NCBI RefSeq assembly: GCF_030908545.1
Contig: NZ_CP133083.1
Location: 2,737,691 to 2,801,690, forward strand
Direction: 5' to 3'
Length of the DNA: 64,000 nt
DNA from: Nitrosomonas sp. sh817
GTDB taxonomy: Bacteria > Pseudomonadota > Gammaproteobacteria > Burkholderiales > Nitrosomonadaceae
Below, piece by piece: positions 1-10,298 of the stretch. The notes beneath the pieces are model-generated. The model worked only from the letters and a program-made list of their open reading frames with translations, ran no database searches and was not told where the DNA came from. Both the position numbers and the translations under genes were made by a program. The first letter of the stretch is position 1; each line of letters starts with the position of its first letter.

Positions 1-1200
<1,200 letters not shown>

Positions 1201-1246
1201 GCGGTCATCATGCTAAAATGTGGGCTTTTGGTATAAGGAGATTATG

Positions 1247-1681
1247 ATGCTGATTAGTGACGCATTTGCGCAAGCTGCTTCGACAACACAGAATGAAGCC
1301 GGCTGGGTGGCATTATTACCGATGGTCGGTATATTGGTTCTGTTTTACTTCTTGTTGATCCGTCCCCAAGCAAAACGGGCGAAAGAACATAAGCAAATGG
1401 TGGAAGCGCTGCAAAGAGGCGATGAAGTGATTACCAATGGCGGAATTCTGGGGCAAATTCTCAATGTCAGCGAATCCTATGTGATTATCGAAATCGCGCC
1501 GGCTATCGAAATTACCGTTTTAAAATCTTCGGTACAAACCCTATTACCCAAAGGCACGCTTAGAAGCATTGAGCCTAAGGGCAAATCATCCAAAACCAAA
1601 GCTGCAAAAGCGGATACCAGTAAAACCGAGTCAGCTGCGGATACCGAGGAAAGCAAAGATTCCGATGCTGAAAAAAAATAA
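1247..1681 (+). CDS. yajC: Sec translocon accessory subunit YajC
   Basis: YajC is a small single-span inner-membrane protein that associates with SecDF. The chosen ATG (1247) lies six bases after a clear AAGGAG (1235-1240); the adjacent ATG at 1244 would leave only three, and the frame is open upstream to a GTG at 1220. One hydrophobic helix (VALLPMVGILVLFYFLLI) is followed by the conserved RPQAKRAKEH and GDEVITNGGI motifs. The protein is about 145 residues, against roughly 110 in E. coli: the extra part is a Lys/Ser/Asp/Glu-rich tail. It precedes secD and secF. Confidence 0.95.
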   Translation: MLISDAFAQAASTTQNEAGWVALLPMVGILVLFYFLLIRPQAKRAKEHKQMVEALQRGDEVITNGGILGQILNVSESYVIIEIAPAIEITVLKSSVQTLLPKGTLRSIEPKGKSSKTKAAKADTSKTESAADTEESKDSDAEKK

Positions 1682-1762
1682 CGCGGATCTGAGAGAAACT
1701 GCAAGATCGTTAAGTTTCCGTCTTCATAACCAATTTACTTTTCAATTTTTTGACTGATACCC

Positions 1763-3820
1763 ATGAACCGCTACGCACTATGGCAATATCTGATTATTGC
1801 GGTTTCACTCCTGCTAGGCCTGCTTTATACGCTGCCGAATTTTTATGGCGAATCGCCAGCCGTTCAAATTTCACCGTTACGGGTTAGCGTTAGTACCGAT
1901 ACGGCGTTGATGCAACGCGTAGAAGACGCGATCAAACAAGCCAATCTCGAAACAACTGGCGTTTATCTGGAAGAAGGCAGCGTCAAAGTACGCTTTGTAG
2001 ATACCGATACGCAAATCAAAGCTAAAGACTTACTCGAAACAGCACTTGGCAATGATTACATTATCGCTCTGAATTTATTGCCGAATTCTCCACAGTGGCT
2101 GACAAGCCTGGGCGCGCTCCCCATGTACTTGGGACTCGATCTTCGCGGCGGTGTCCATTTCATGCTGGCAGTGGATATGGAAGGCGCGCTGGACAAGTCG
2201 CTTGATCGCTACAGCGCGGATATCCGCGGCACGCTGCGCGAAAAGAAAATTACCTACGCCGGATTGGAAAAACAGGCTAAAAAGCTGATTATCAAGTTTC
2301 GTGATGCTGAAACGCGCAGCCAAGCCGAAGCCGAACTCAAAAACAGTTTTACCGATCTCGGGTTTAGCTATGAAGATGCCGGTAACCGTTATCATTTAGT
2401 GGCAGCGATCAAACCGGATGCACAACTTCGCATGCAAGATGCAACCGTGATACAAAATATCACGACATTACGTAACCGGGTAAACGAATTGGGCGTTGCG
2501 GAGCCGATTATCCAGAAAGCCGGCTCAGATCGGGTCATTGTTCAATTACCAGGTGTGCAAGATACCGCTAAAGCCAAGGAGATTCTCGGACGAACAGCCA
2601 CGCTGGAAGTTCGCATGGTCGACGATGAGCAAGATCTGGATTCAGCGATCCGCGGAAGAGTGCCTTTCGGCACCGAGCTCTACGAGGAACGCGGCGGTAT
2701 TCCGATACTCGTAAAAAAACAAGTATTGCTGACGGGTGAACGCATTACGGATGCACAACCTGGGTTTGATAAAGATAATCAACCCGCCGTACATATCAGC
2801 CTGGACAACAATGGCTCGCGTATTTTCAAACAGTTGACGCGCGATAATGTCGGCAGAAGAATGGCGATCCTTTTGATTGAAAAGAATCATGCCGAAGTTG
2901 TCACGGCACCGGTCATCCGCGAGGAAATCGGCGGCGGACGCGTGCAAATCAGCGGCCGCATGACCAGCATGGAAGCCCGGGATGTCGCATTACTGTTACG
3001 TGCCGGCGCGCTTGCAGCACCGATGGATATTATCGAAGAGCGCACGGTTGGTCCAAGCCTGGGAGCGGATAATATCGCGCGGGGATTCAACTCTACGCTT
3101 TACGGTTTCTTGGCTGTAGCGATCTTCATTGCCGTTTACTACACGGCTTTCGGCGTGATTTCGGTACTTGCGCTCGGTTTAAATTTATTGCTGCTGGTCG
3201 GCTTATTATCCATTATGCAGGCCACATTAACACTTCCGGGCATGGCTGCGCTGGCATTGACGGTCGGCATGGCGATCGATGCGAATGTGCTGATCAATGA
3301 ACGGATCCGCGATGAATTACGCGGAGGATTATCGCCGCAACTTGCCATTCATGCCGGTTATGAGCGCGCTTTCGGTACGATTCTTGACTCCAACATCACC
3401 ACGCTGATCGCGGGGATCGCTTTGTTTGCATTCGGTTCCGGTCCTGTCAAAGGATTCGCGGTGGTGCTCTGCTTAGGCATTCTGACCTCTGTATTTACAG
3501 CAATTTTTGTATCTCGCGGCATGGTCAATTTGATGTACGGTGGCAAACGCAAACTGGATTATGTTCCAATTGGAAAAATCTGGATACCTGACAATCAAGC
3601 GAACCAGAAGACCATTGCTCCGGATGTAAATAGCAATGATAAGGCAAAAGCTGCAGATTCAGCCGATGTTTCAGAAAAGCCAGATGCTGGCCAGGCTCCT
3701 GTAACCTCCAGTGAATCAAATCAAGTCGGCGATGCTGTAGTTCAATCCGGTGAAAAACCCGCAGCTAAAACTAAAAGCAAGCGAAAATCTGCGGAAGGCA
3801 ACAAACCAAGTCGTAGTTAA
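1763..3820 (+). CDS. secD: Protein translocase subunit SecD
   Basis: SecD is the large subunit of the SecDF complex, which uses the proton gradient to help pull proteins across the inner membrane. The sequence shows an N-terminal membrane anchor, the signature GLDLRGGVHFML near residue 125, a large periplasmic P1 region, and a C-terminal RND-type membrane domain with VGMAIDANVLINERIRDE, whose Asp is the proton-relay residue in the family. At 685 residues it exceeds the usual 610-620 because of a hydrophilic Lys/Ser/Ala-rich tail beyond about residue 615. secF follows after 21 bases. Confidence 0.97.
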   Translation: MNRYALWQYLIIAVSLLLGLLYTLPNFYGESPAVQISPLRVSVSTDTALMQRVEDAIKQANLETTGVYLEEGSVKVRFVDTDTQIKAKDLLETALGNDYIIALNLLPNSPQWLTSLGALPMYLGLDLRGGVHFMLAVDMEGALDKSLDRYSADIRGTLREKKITYAGLEKQAKKLIIKFRDAETRSQAEAELKNSFTDLGFSYEDAGNRYHLVAAIKPDAQLRMQDATVIQNITTLRNRVNELGVAEPIIQKAGSDRVIVQLPGVQDTAKAKEILGRTATLEVRMVDDEQDLDSAIRGRVPFGTELYEERGGIPILVKKQVLLTGERITDAQPGFDKDNQPAVHISLDNNGSRIFKQLTRDNVGRRMAILLIEKNHAEVVTAPVIREEIGGGRVQISGRMTSMEARDVALLLRAGALAAPMDIIEERTVGPSLGADNIARGFNSTLYGFLAVAIFIAVYYTAFGVISVLALGLNLLLLVGLLSIMQATLTLPGMAALALTVGMAIDANVLINERIRDELRGGLSPQLAIHAGYERAFGTILDSNITTLIAGIALFAFGSGPVKGFAVVLCLGILTSVFTAIFVSRGMVNLMYGGKRKLDYVPIGKIWIPDNQANQKTIAPDVNSNDKAKAADSADVSEKPDAGQAPVTSSESNQVGDAVVQSGEKPAAKTKSKRKSAEGNKPSRS

Positions 3821-3841
3821 TCGGAATTTAAGGAAATCACA

Positions 3842-4780
3842 ATGGAATTATTTAGGTTTAATCGCGATATCCCTTTCATGAGTTGGAGGAAAACAGGGGC
3901 TGTCATTTCAATCACAACATTTATTCTTTCTGTTTTTTTTATTTCCACGAAGGGGCTGAATCTCGGCGTCGATTTTACCGGTGGCACTGTTCTTGAAGTT
4001 GGCTATACCCAAACCGCCGATCTCCCAAGAATCAGAAGTGTGCTTGCGGAGCTTGAAATGCCGGATGCCAGTGTGCAAAATTTCGGTACTTCCCGCGATG
4101 TCCTGATACGCCTGCCGATTCGGGCCGAACTATCAAGTGCGCAGTTGTCGGAAACGGTTCTGGCTGCGCTTAAACAAGCGGATAGCACCGTTGAAATGCG
4201 GCGTGTTGAGTTTGTCGGCCCGCAAGTCGGCCAGGAATTACTCGAAAATGGCGCACTTGCGCTTTTGTTCGTTTCATTGGGAATTGTTGCCTATCTGGCT
4301 ATGCGATTCGAATGGAAATTCGGTGTAGCGGGAATTATCGCTAACTTACATGATGTCGTGATTATTGTGGGCTTCTTTGCATTTTTTCAGTGGGAGTTCT
4401 CCCTTACGGTATTGGCGGCTGTCTTGGCAATTCTGGGGTATTCCGTGAATGAATCTGTTGTTATTTTCGATCGTATCCGTGAAAATTTCAGAAAACAGCG
4501 TAAATCAAACCTCGTACAAGTCATTGATAATGCGATTACACTAACGATGTCACGTACGATCATTACGCATGGCAGCACACAAATGGTGGTCATCGCAATG
4601 TTATTGTTTGGGGGTGAAGTTCTCTATTATTTCGCGCTTGCTCTGACAATTGGCATTTTATTTGGCATTTATTCTTCAATAATGGTGGGCAGTTCCATAC
4701 TGGTGTTACTTGGTGTAAAACGCGAGGACTTGCTGAAACCGGAAAAGAAACCGCTTGAAAACGATGGTGCAGTGGTTTAA
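3842..4780 (+). CDS. secF: Protein translocase subunit SecF
   Basis: SecF pairs with SecD in the inner membrane. The 312-residue protein has the N-terminal helix, the signature GLNLGVDFTGGTVLEV near residue 40, a short periplasmic domain, and a membrane domain with GYSVNESVVIFDRIRENFRK, the counterpart of the SecD proton-relay segment. An AAGGAAAT motif precedes the ATG. It is 21 bases downstream of secD and in the same operon. Confidence 0.97.
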   Translation: MELFRFNRDIPFMSWRKTGAVISITTFILSVFFISTKGLNLGVDFTGGTVLEVGYTQTADLPRIRSVLAELEMPDASVQNFGTSRDVLIRLPIRAELSSAQLSETVLAALKQADSTVEMRRVEFVGPQVGQELLENGALALLFVSLGIVAYLAMRFEWKFGVAGIIANLHDVVIIVGFFAFFQWEFSLTVLAAVLAILGYSVNESVVIFDRIRENFRKQRKSNLVQVIDNAITLTMSRTIITHGSTQMVVIAMLLFGGEVLYYFALALTIGILFGIYSSIMVGSSILVLLGVKREDLLKPEKKPLENDGAVV

Positions 4781-4855
4781 TAACTACTTCTGTTTTTTTC
4801 AAAACAAGTTAGCAATTCGGAGTTCGATCAATAACGCTCAGGAGACTCGACAGAC

Positions 4856-5458
4856 TTGATTACCGATATCATCACATGGATTGTCGGCACAATCAGCAGC
4901 TTAGGATACTTAGGAATTTTTATCCTGATGTTGATTGAATCCAGTTTTATTCCTTTTCCCAGTGAAGTGATTATGATACCGGCTGGCTACTTAGCCTCGA
5001 AAGGTGAAATGAACATGCTCGCCGTGATTGGCTGCGGAATCTTAGGTAGTTTGTTTGGCGCCTTGATTAATTATTATCTAGCAATCCGGTTGGGACGGCC
5101 TTTGCTCCTTGAGTATGGCAAATACGTAATGTTCAAGGAGCATCACTTATTAAAAATGGAGAGCTTTTTTGCTCGGCACGGACATATATCGACATTCACG
5201 GGACGCTTGATACCCATGATTCGTCAATACATTTCAATTCCGGCTGGCTTGGCCAGAATGAACTTGCCGGTCTTTTGTTTCTATACCAGTCTGGGAGCAG
5301 GTATTTGGGTGATCATTCTTTCCTTATTAGGCTATTTCATTGGTGAGAATGAAACGCTGATCAAGGAATATTTACGAGACATCATTATTGCGTTAGTTCT
5401 CAGCTGTGCAATCGGTATCACGCTTTACTGGTTTTATCAGCGGCGCAATAGCCACTGA
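4856..5458 (+). CDS. DedA family inner-membrane protein
   Basis: A 200-residue polytopic membrane protein of the DedA/SNARE-associated family, proposed to act as undecaprenyl-phosphate or phospholipid scramblases/flippases. The conserved [14 protein letters not shown] motif near residue 30 and [16 protein letters not shown] near residue 118 are intact, including the Arg residues important in characterised members. The start is a TTG 75 bases after secF. It ends 71 bases before the convergent amoD stop, with an inverted repeat between them. The exact substrate cannot be told from sequence. Confidence 0.88.
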   Translation: MITDIITWIVGTISSLGYLGIFILMLIESSFIPFPSEVIMIPAGYLASKGEMNMLAVIGCGILGSLFGALINYYLAIRLGRPLLLEYGKYVMFKEHHLLKMESFFARHGHISTFTGRLIPMIRQYISIPAGLARMNLPVFCFYTSLGAGIWVIILSLLGYFIGENETLIKEYLRDIIIALVLSCAIGITLYWFYQRRNSH

Positions 5459-5467
5459 TGAATGCTA

Positions 5468-5510
5468 TGGAAACACAGTTTCCGACTTTTTACTGCTTAC
5501 TGTGTTTCCA
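5468..5510. terminator. Hairpin between convergent DedA and amoD genes
   Basis: An 11-bp perfect inverted repeat, TGGAAACACAG (5468-5478) and CTGTGTTTCCA (5500-5510), sits between two convergent stop codons. The loop is 21 bases and neither side has a clean T run, so this is a plausible but weak bidirectional terminator. Confidence 0.5.
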
Positions 5511-5529
5511 TTGCTGGCGTCTAAGTTAT

Positions 5530-6108
5530 TTACGCAGCGGCGCCGTCGGATTTACGTTTGCGCATCATCAAGAAAGCTACACCGGCAACCACCAGCACGA
5601 TCGGCGCAATGATGGCTATTTTCGGTGTCGGCCGTCCTTCTCCCACTGAAAACGGAAACCGCGATACATACTCTTGCGGCCCGCCCGATACCGTTACCAA
5701 TCCTACAAACTTGCCTTTTTCCGGGAAGGTATGATCAATCGTTATGGATGCTGTCGGATATACCTTCGGCGGTAAATGAAAGACCGTGATCTCGTCGAGA
5801 TTCGCTTCTGATCCCGTATCCCGGATTATCCGCACTTCCGTTAGTAACGGACGCAGCTCTTCTTGTATGTAATCCAACGCTATGACCGTTTTCCCTACTT
5901 CCGGTATGTCTTCACAAAATTCTTCTTCTTGCGATAATGGCTGATAGCCGGTAAAGTGCATCCGGTAGGGGCCTACCGTCAATACACACATATCTTCCGC
6001 CAGCGCTAACCCTCCGTGCGCTTGCACTTGTGTCGTGAACATGACGCTGACCGCCATGATTCCCGCTATTACCAATTGTTTTATTGTTCCACTTCTTTCT
6101 ACTAACAT
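5530..6108 (-). CDS. amoD: AmoD, copper-associated membrane protein of the amo operon
   Basis: AmoD (orf5, PmoD-like) is a periplasm-facing, membrane-anchored protein found with ammonia and methane monooxygenases; family work indicates copper binding, and the exact role is unsettled. The protein has an N-terminal signal segment ending VQA-HGG, placing His31 at or near the mature N-terminus. A C41...M50...YQP55-57...C65-EDIP pattern follows, then a C-terminal transmembrane helix and a basic end. The same pattern is present in AmoE, supporting duplication. The ATG is two bases after the amoE stop, so the two are coupled. No copC or copD follows; the next gene is convergent. Confidence 0.9.
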   Translation of the reverse strand: MLVERSGTIKQLVIAGIMAVSVMFTTQVQAHGGLALAEDMCVLTVGPYRMHFTGYQPLSQEEEFCEDIPEVGKTVIALDYIQEELRPLLTEVRIIRDTGSEANLDEITVFHLPPKVYPTASITIDHTFPEKGKFVGLVTVSGGPQEYVSRFPFSVGEGRPTPKIAIIAPIVLVVAGVAFLMMRKRKSDGAAA

Positions 6109-6110
6109 CG

Positions 6111-6776
6111 CTAGGATTCCCCGTCTTTAGTTTGTTTGTTGATTGATGTCTTTTCTTCGTCGACTGCCGATGATTTTGCTCCGCCATCGACTTTTTCAGT
6201 TCCTTTCGAGCTGCGTGATGCCATCCATTCCCTGAATCGTCTTGACCGGATGAGTTTATACCCAAGTATGGCGGTCAGCAATAGACCGACCAGTGGCCCT
6301 ACCGACGCTCTAAATGCATCCGCATAATTAATCATCTCAACGCGCAGATGATATTCATAGTGCAGGGGCGGCACGCCTTCGGCAGTCACTTGTATGAGAT
6401 ATTTTCCTTGTTCCAGCGCTTTTTGCGTGCTGATAACTCCATCCTGATATACCGCCGGACGCAGATCCGTGACGGTTTCTCCTTCCGTCCGATCGCCTCT
6501 GATTATCTTCATCCCGATCGGCATCTCTCTCAGTGCAGGATCCACTAAGTCTATCACTAGGATCGTGCTTCCCATTTTGGGTATATCCGTGCAGTAGTGC
6601 CCTTCTTCATCAACCTGGGGTTGATAGATACTCAGGTGGATCATGTTTTCGCCTATCCGGCGCATACAACTGTCATCTTCCATGGCTACCTTGCCATGGG
6701 CGCCGGCTGTGCTTGTGTAAAGTGTCATAACAAGCATAAAGGCCGCAATCCCTGCTCGTGCTATTTGTCTGACCAC
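6111..6776 (-). CDS. amoE: AmoE, copper-associated membrane protein of the amo operon
   Basis: AmoE (orf4) is the paralogue of AmoD and lies directly upstream of it, as in other betaproteobacterial amoCABED operons. It has a signal segment ending TAG-AHG (His27), the shared C37...M45...YQP51-53...C62-TDIP pattern, a transmembrane helix near residue 155-175, and a hydrophilic Lys/Ser/Glu-rich tail of about 40 residues that AmoD lacks. The start is GTG with a strong AAGGAGG seven bases upstream. It is separated from amoB by about 160 bases containing a strong terminator, so its expression is probably lower than amoCAB or partly independent. Confidence 0.9.
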   Translation of the reverse strand: MVRQIARAGIAAFMLVMTLYTSTAGAHGKVAMEDDSCMRRIGENMIHLSIYQPQVDEEGHYCTDIPKMGSTILVIDLVDPALREMPIGMKIIRGDRTEGETVTDLRPAVYQDGVISTQKALEQGKYLIQVTAEGVPPLHYEYHLRVEMINYADAFRASVGPLVGLLLTAILGYKLIRSRRFREWMASRSSKGTEKVDGGAKSSAVDEEKTSINKQTKDGES

Positions 6777-6872
6777 GACAAATCCTCCTTTCGCGTTAGT
6801 GCCTCTATTTTTGCCAGTTCTTTTGTCCGCATTCTTTGTTGCACCTTAAATTTTCTTTGTTCTCTACCCATA

Positions 6873-6918
6873 TAAAAAAACCGGTACACCGGCTGTCTTG
6901 CGACAGTGGTGTACCGGT
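6873..6918 (-). terminator. Strong intrinsic terminator after amoB
   Basis: On the minus strand an 11-bp outer stem (ACCGGTACACC, 6880-6890, against GGTGTACCGGT, 6908-6918) continues through a small mismatch into a 5-bp inner stem (CTGTC/GACAG) with a TTGC-type loop. A run of seven A on the plus strand (6874-6880) becomes a U tract directly after the stem in the transcript. It lies between amoB and amoE, inside the amo gene set. Confidence 0.92.
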
Positions 6919-6936
6919 GTTCAGACTCGCTCTATC

Positions 6937-8199
6937 TTATAGCTTGGTAAAGACTGGAATTACTGCGCCAGCAATACTGTTAATATAACGATTGCCTTCG
7001 TCATCCCATGTCATCAACAAACCACCAAAGCGGCTTTCCGGGTCACCCAACAGCGCCATCAAACGTTGTACTTCCCACAACGCGTCTTTGGCTTCCATCT
7101 TAACTTCCCGGGTTTCTCCTGGTTCAATCCCTCTTTCATCTTCCATCGTCAAACCAGTCGCTACCAGTTCGCGTGGATAGTCAGGATCCAGATATTTGCG
7201 TCCCAAGTCGTTTACAAAACGGACACCCGCTGTCGTGAACTCGCCAATGTTAACTGCCGAGTCACCGTTGTTGGTGATTTCCATCGTTACACGCAGAGCA
7301 CGTCCAGGTACGTCGTAGTTAGCATGCGTTACCTTGATCGCAACCGGATTCGGTGCAATCGGCATCGGTTCTACTTTCGATTCACCCGCTTGAATCGGTA
7401 CTGTGTATGGATGGACGCTTTCGGTATAACGATAGCCGCCCCATACTAGTGCACAGGTCAGGATCGCTACTGCCATGCCTACTTTGCGATCCATTGGATC
7501 CAGCAGCAGTTCATCACCGTATGCTAATAGTACACGGCTACGCGGCAGGAACATCGGACGTGCTACATAGTAGCCAATCCAGAAGCAGCCTAAGCCTAAC
7601 CATACCAAGTGCCAGAACACGCCATTACTGAAGTTAAATGTCTCCAGATCAATGGTTTTGCCTGTCAAAGTGGTTACCGGGTTGGTGAAGTCATCCCAGT
7701 TGCCTGAGATGTTCATCCACGATGCCGGTCCTGCGATCGGGCCCGCTTCTTTGACGTTTACCATCGCATGCATGTGATGGCGTCCTGGAATCCTTGCTTT
7801 CAGTCTGACTTCAAATTCATAGTCACGGCCAATTTGCAACGGTCCAGAAATAAACGTCGGTTCGCCATTCAATTTGGTGCTTAAACGTACAAACACCGGG
7901 CTCGGGCTACCTACGTTGAAGAATGCGCGTTCCGGCTTGCCTACCGCACGTGGCCAGTCTTCCGCCAAGTGAAATTTACCGGTAATCGTTGCAATGTCGT
8001 TCACTTTGGTGACTTTCGGTTGCCATTTCAGGTCGTACCATTGAATCGTACGCATACGAAGGAACGGTTCTTGCGAACGTTCACCGTGCGCCGCCGCTGT
8101 CTGAACATCTACTGTCAGTGTCAGTGCCAGTGAGGCCGCTCCTATTGCCGCTCCATACAGGCCTAATACGCCCAGCTTAAATATGCTTCTTATATTCAT
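6937..8199 (-). CDS. amoB: Ammonia monooxygenase subunit B
   Basis: AmoB is the periplasmic copper-carrying subunit of ammonia monooxygenase, which oxidises NH3 to hydroxylamine. A signal peptide ends QTAA, leaving AHGERSQEP with His38 at or next to the mature N-terminus. HHMHAM at 141-146 supplies the two other ligands of the CuB site (His142 and His144). Two transmembrane helices (about 190-210 and 235-255) separate the two cupredoxin-like domains. The length of 420 is normal for Nitrosomonas. Its ATG overlaps the amoA stop as TAATG, so amoA and amoB are translationally coupled. Confidence 0.98.
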   Translation of the reverse strand: MNIRSIFKLGVLGLYGAAIGAASLALTLTVDVQTAAAHGERSQEPFLRMRTIQWYDLKWQPKVTKVNDIATITGKFHLAEDWPRAVGKPERAFFNVGSPSPVFVRLSTKLNGEPTFISGPLQIGRDYEFEVRLKARIPGRHHMHAMVNVKEAGPIAGPASWMNISGNWDDFTNPVTTLTGKTIDLETFNFSNGVFWHLVWLGLGCFWIGYYVARPMFLPRSRVLLAYGDELLLDPMDRKVGMAVAILTCALVWGGYRYTESVHPYTVPIQAGESKVEPMPIAPNPVAIKVTHANYDVPGRALRVTMEITNNGDSAVNIGEFTTAGVRFVNDLGRKYLDPDYPRELVATGLTMEDERGIEPGETREVKMEAKDALWEVQRLMALLGDPESRFGGLLMTWDDEGNRYINSIAGAVIPVFTKL

Positions 8200-9023
8200 T
8201 ATCTAATCCCCTGTGCAAAGCCTTTTTCACCAAATGCGGTTACGTCGTTCTTCATAGAGATGCGTCCTCTTTCTCCTTTAACATAGAAGAATGCGGTGCA
8301 GTAGATCTTGCCAAAGTACCACCATACGCAGTACATCAACATCGATACAAACGCTGAGAAGAATGCCGCAATAACCGTGGTGTGACCACCAAAGGTACGC
8401 AGTGAGCCTTGTTCAATCAGGCGTACATATTCCGGTGTACCGGTACGTACATATAAGAAGCCTGTGTAGTCAGCTACTGATAACAGTACGCCTTCTACTA
8501 CCAGCGGTAAGTGGGTCGGTCCAAAAATCGGCCAGTTGCCAGGATAGAAGAATAATCCCCAGAATCCACCACCCAACAGTGCCGTGATCAGCCAGTTACC
8601 GGTCAGCAGCAATATGGTATCCAGCATCAATGCGCCAGGTATCATCGTTGATGGCAGTACAAAATTCAACGGGTAGTGTGACCACCAGTAGAATCCCCAG
8701 TAACGGGTCAGCCATTCTCCGACTAACAGGCATACGATACACAGTGTCGCACCGTAGGATAAACGGTAGTTTACCCACAGGTAATATTGCAGTGCCGCGC
8801 AATACATAACGCCTACGATCGGTGTTACTACCGGCCACCATTGACGGTCTTTCCAGTCAAGCCAGAAATCCCAGTCACCTGCCAACAGCATGAAGTGCAT
8901 GTGGAATGTTCCTACCAACAAGATGCACAGGATCGGAAAATATACCGCGTCGATATATCTGGACATCCTGATCGCTTCTGGCGGCATCTTTGCCGCTGCT
9001 AAAATTTCGTCTGTTCTACTCAC
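8199..9023 (-). CDS. amoA: Ammonia monooxygenase subunit A
   Basis: AmoA is a polytopic membrane subunit of ammonia monooxygenase and the standard marker gene of ammonia oxidisers. The 274-residue protein contains the strongly conserved blocks [41 protein letters not shown] and [27 protein letters not shown]. Its sequence is of Nitrosomonas type rather than Nitrosospira type as far as memory allows. The start is GTG with GGGAGGG four bases upstream. It is separated from amoC by 164 bases holding a perfect hairpin and overlaps amoB. Confidence 0.98.
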   Translation of the reverse strand: MSRTDEILAAAKMPPEAIRMSRYIDAVYFPILCILLVGTFHMHFMLLAGDWDFWLDWKDRQWWPVVTPIVGVMYCAALQYYLWVNYRLSYGATLCIVCLLVGEWLTRYWGFYWWSHYPLNFVLPSTMIPGALMLDTILLLTGNWLITALLGGGFWGLFFYPGNWPIFGPTHLPLVVEGVLLSVADYTGFLYVRTGTPEYVRLIEQGSLRTFGGHTTVIAAFFSAFVSMLMYCVWWYFGKIYCTAFFYVKGERGRISMKNDVTAFGEKGFAQGIR

Positions 9024-9146
9024 TAGACCCTCCCTTCTTCATTTCGTGTGATATTAAATATGAAAACTCGACGATTCCCTTTACTTCCTTTTACATCGCC
9101 TGCCTTAGCCCGTTTTCATCTTTTCTCTTCGTTACTTAATTTCTTC

Positions 9147-9173
9147 TGTCACACCTGGCTTGCAGGTGTGACA
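9147..9173 (-). terminator. Perfect hairpin between amoC and amoA
   Basis: An 11-bp perfect inverted repeat, TGTCACACCTG (9147-9157) and CAGGTGTGACA (9163-9173), with a five-base loop begins about 14 bases after the amoC stop. There is no U tract on the minus strand. A stem-loop at this place is known in Nitrosomonas amo operons and is thought to protect or partly terminate the amoC message; which it does here cannot be told. Confidence 0.75.
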
Positions 9174-9187
9174 TTCTTACTCAGAAA

Positions 9188-9997
9188 TTAAGGAACAATT
9201 CTGTTGTTCAGAATTTCGCGGCTTGCACCGTTCCAGGTTACGTCAGTCAGGTTTGAGTAACGGGTGACGATTTGTGCTGCAATACCGCCCGAGAACAAGC
9301 CTGCCCAGCCCAGAATTACAAAGCCCCAGTGCAATGGCGCGCTAAACAGTTCTTCCATGAACCAGAATGCATGACCCCATTCGTTCAAACCAACGTTCGG
9401 CAGAATCATCAATGGGCCTGCAATCGCCATTACCAGCGGGAATGATGTGCCGCGGCTGTACAGTGGCAGACGGGTCATCGCGTACAGGTAGGATGCTACA
9501 CCACATACGATGTACATCGGGAATGAGCCGTAGAACACTACCACGTGACTTGGCGTGAAGCTGGTGTCACGAATAATTACTTGGTGCCAGCTTGCATCTT
9601 GTTCGGTGAAGAAGCTGCCGCCCCAGTAAACACCAAACAAGTAAACACCCAGCCACATCATCCAGTAGAAATAACGTTTGATTTCCAATTTGGTGTCCAG
9701 GTTGTCCAATTGCTCTTTGGTGTCACGGGTCTTCAGTATCCAGCCCCAGGTTACCAATGCAAACAAAGGCATCAGGGTCATGTGTACCCGCCACAGTCCC
9801 ATCCATACTTTGTCAAATTCCGGTTCCATCGAGTCCATTCCGTGTGAATACGCAAATGTCCTTTGGTACCAGATCCAGAATATCGCTACCAGCAGCATGG
9901 TGCCCATGCCCAGTTTGTAGTACTTCGAGTCGTACCACAGCGACATGTCATAGCTCGCGCTCGACGCGCTACTCGTTGTGCCATACGTTGTTGCCAT
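9188..9997 (-). CDS. amoC: Ammonia monooxygenase subunit C
   Basis: AmoC is the third membrane subunit of ammonia monooxygenase and carries a copper site close to the likely active site. The 269-residue protein keeps the three ligands seen in PmoC: Asp134 and His138 in DASWH, and His151 in FTPSH. Several transmembrane helices are visible (about 32-48, 72-90, 110-128, 150-172). A perfect AGGAGG at 10005-10010 lies seven bases before the ATG, consistent with very high expression. It is first in the amoCABED operon. Another amoC copy elsewhere is common in the group but is outside this window. Confidence 0.98.
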   Translation of the reverse strand: MATTYGTTSSASSASYDMSLWYDSKYYKLGMGTMLLVAIFWIWYQRTFAYSHGMDSMEPEFDKVWMGLWRVHMTLMPLFALVTWGWILKTRDTKEQLDNLDTKLEIKRYFYWMMWLGVYLFGVYWGGSFFTEQDASWHQVIIRDTSFTPSHVVVFYGSFPMYIVCGVASYLYAMTRLPLYSRGTSFPLVMAIAGPLMILPNVGLNEWGHAFWFMEELFSAPLHWGFVILGWAGLFSGGIAAQIVTRYSNLTDVTWNGASREILNNRIVP

Positions 9998-10054
9998 CTT
10001 TCTACCTCCTATCTGTTAATCAAAACTACTTCTCTTTTCTTCTACTGCTTCTAA

Positions 10055-10070
10055 TACTAATTAATTAGTA
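10055..10070. repeat. 16-bp perfect palindrome in the amoC leader
   Basis: TACTAATTAATTAGTA reads the same on both strands. It lies about 58 bases upstream of the amoC start and could be a regulator-binding site or, in RNA, a weak AT-only hairpin. No known consensus is claimed. Confidence 0.7.
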
Positions 10071-10087
10071 CTGCTTAAAATTTCGGC

Positions 10088-10123
10088 AGCTAAATTAAAC
10101 TCTACTTCCCCTCTAATTTAGCT
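10088..10123 (-). repeat. Inverted repeat in the amoC leader
   Basis: Two 10-bp arms, AGCTAAATTA and TAATTTAGCT, are separated by 16 bases. In the amoC transcript this could form a stem upstream of the ribosome-binding site. Its function is unknown. Confidence 0.65.
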
Positions 10124-10298
10124 ACGCCTCTCAGGCTAGTCGACCTTGGGGTCCAAAGTCAAGTCATTTGTCATAAAATTACCCCCTCATCATCAAGGAT
10201 TTCTTTAATCTAATGCCTGCTTATACTTTGAAAACAAAAATTAATTACACATTCCCGAGGTTGATTCTGATAGTTTGTATGAACCCGAGGCTGCGCGA

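Larger units (their letters stand above)
9998..10298 (-). promoter_or_regulatory. amoC upstream region with two palindromes
   Basis: This 301-base gene-free stretch is the 5' control region of the amo operon. Seen directly: a perfect AGGAGG; a 16-bp perfect palindrome TACTAATTAATTAGTA at 10055-10070; and a 10-bp inverted repeat AGCTAAATTA (10088-10097) / TAATTTAGCT (10114-10123). A TTGACT hexamer on the minus strand (10162-10157) could be a -35 box, but no good -10 lies 16-18 bases after it, so no promoter is placed. Confidence 0.6.

Noticed and set aside
10134-10162. Sigma-70 promoter for amoC built on TTGACT at 10162-10157
   Set aside because: The best hexamer at the right distance is CTAGCC, too far from TATAAT to support a promoter call from sequence alone.
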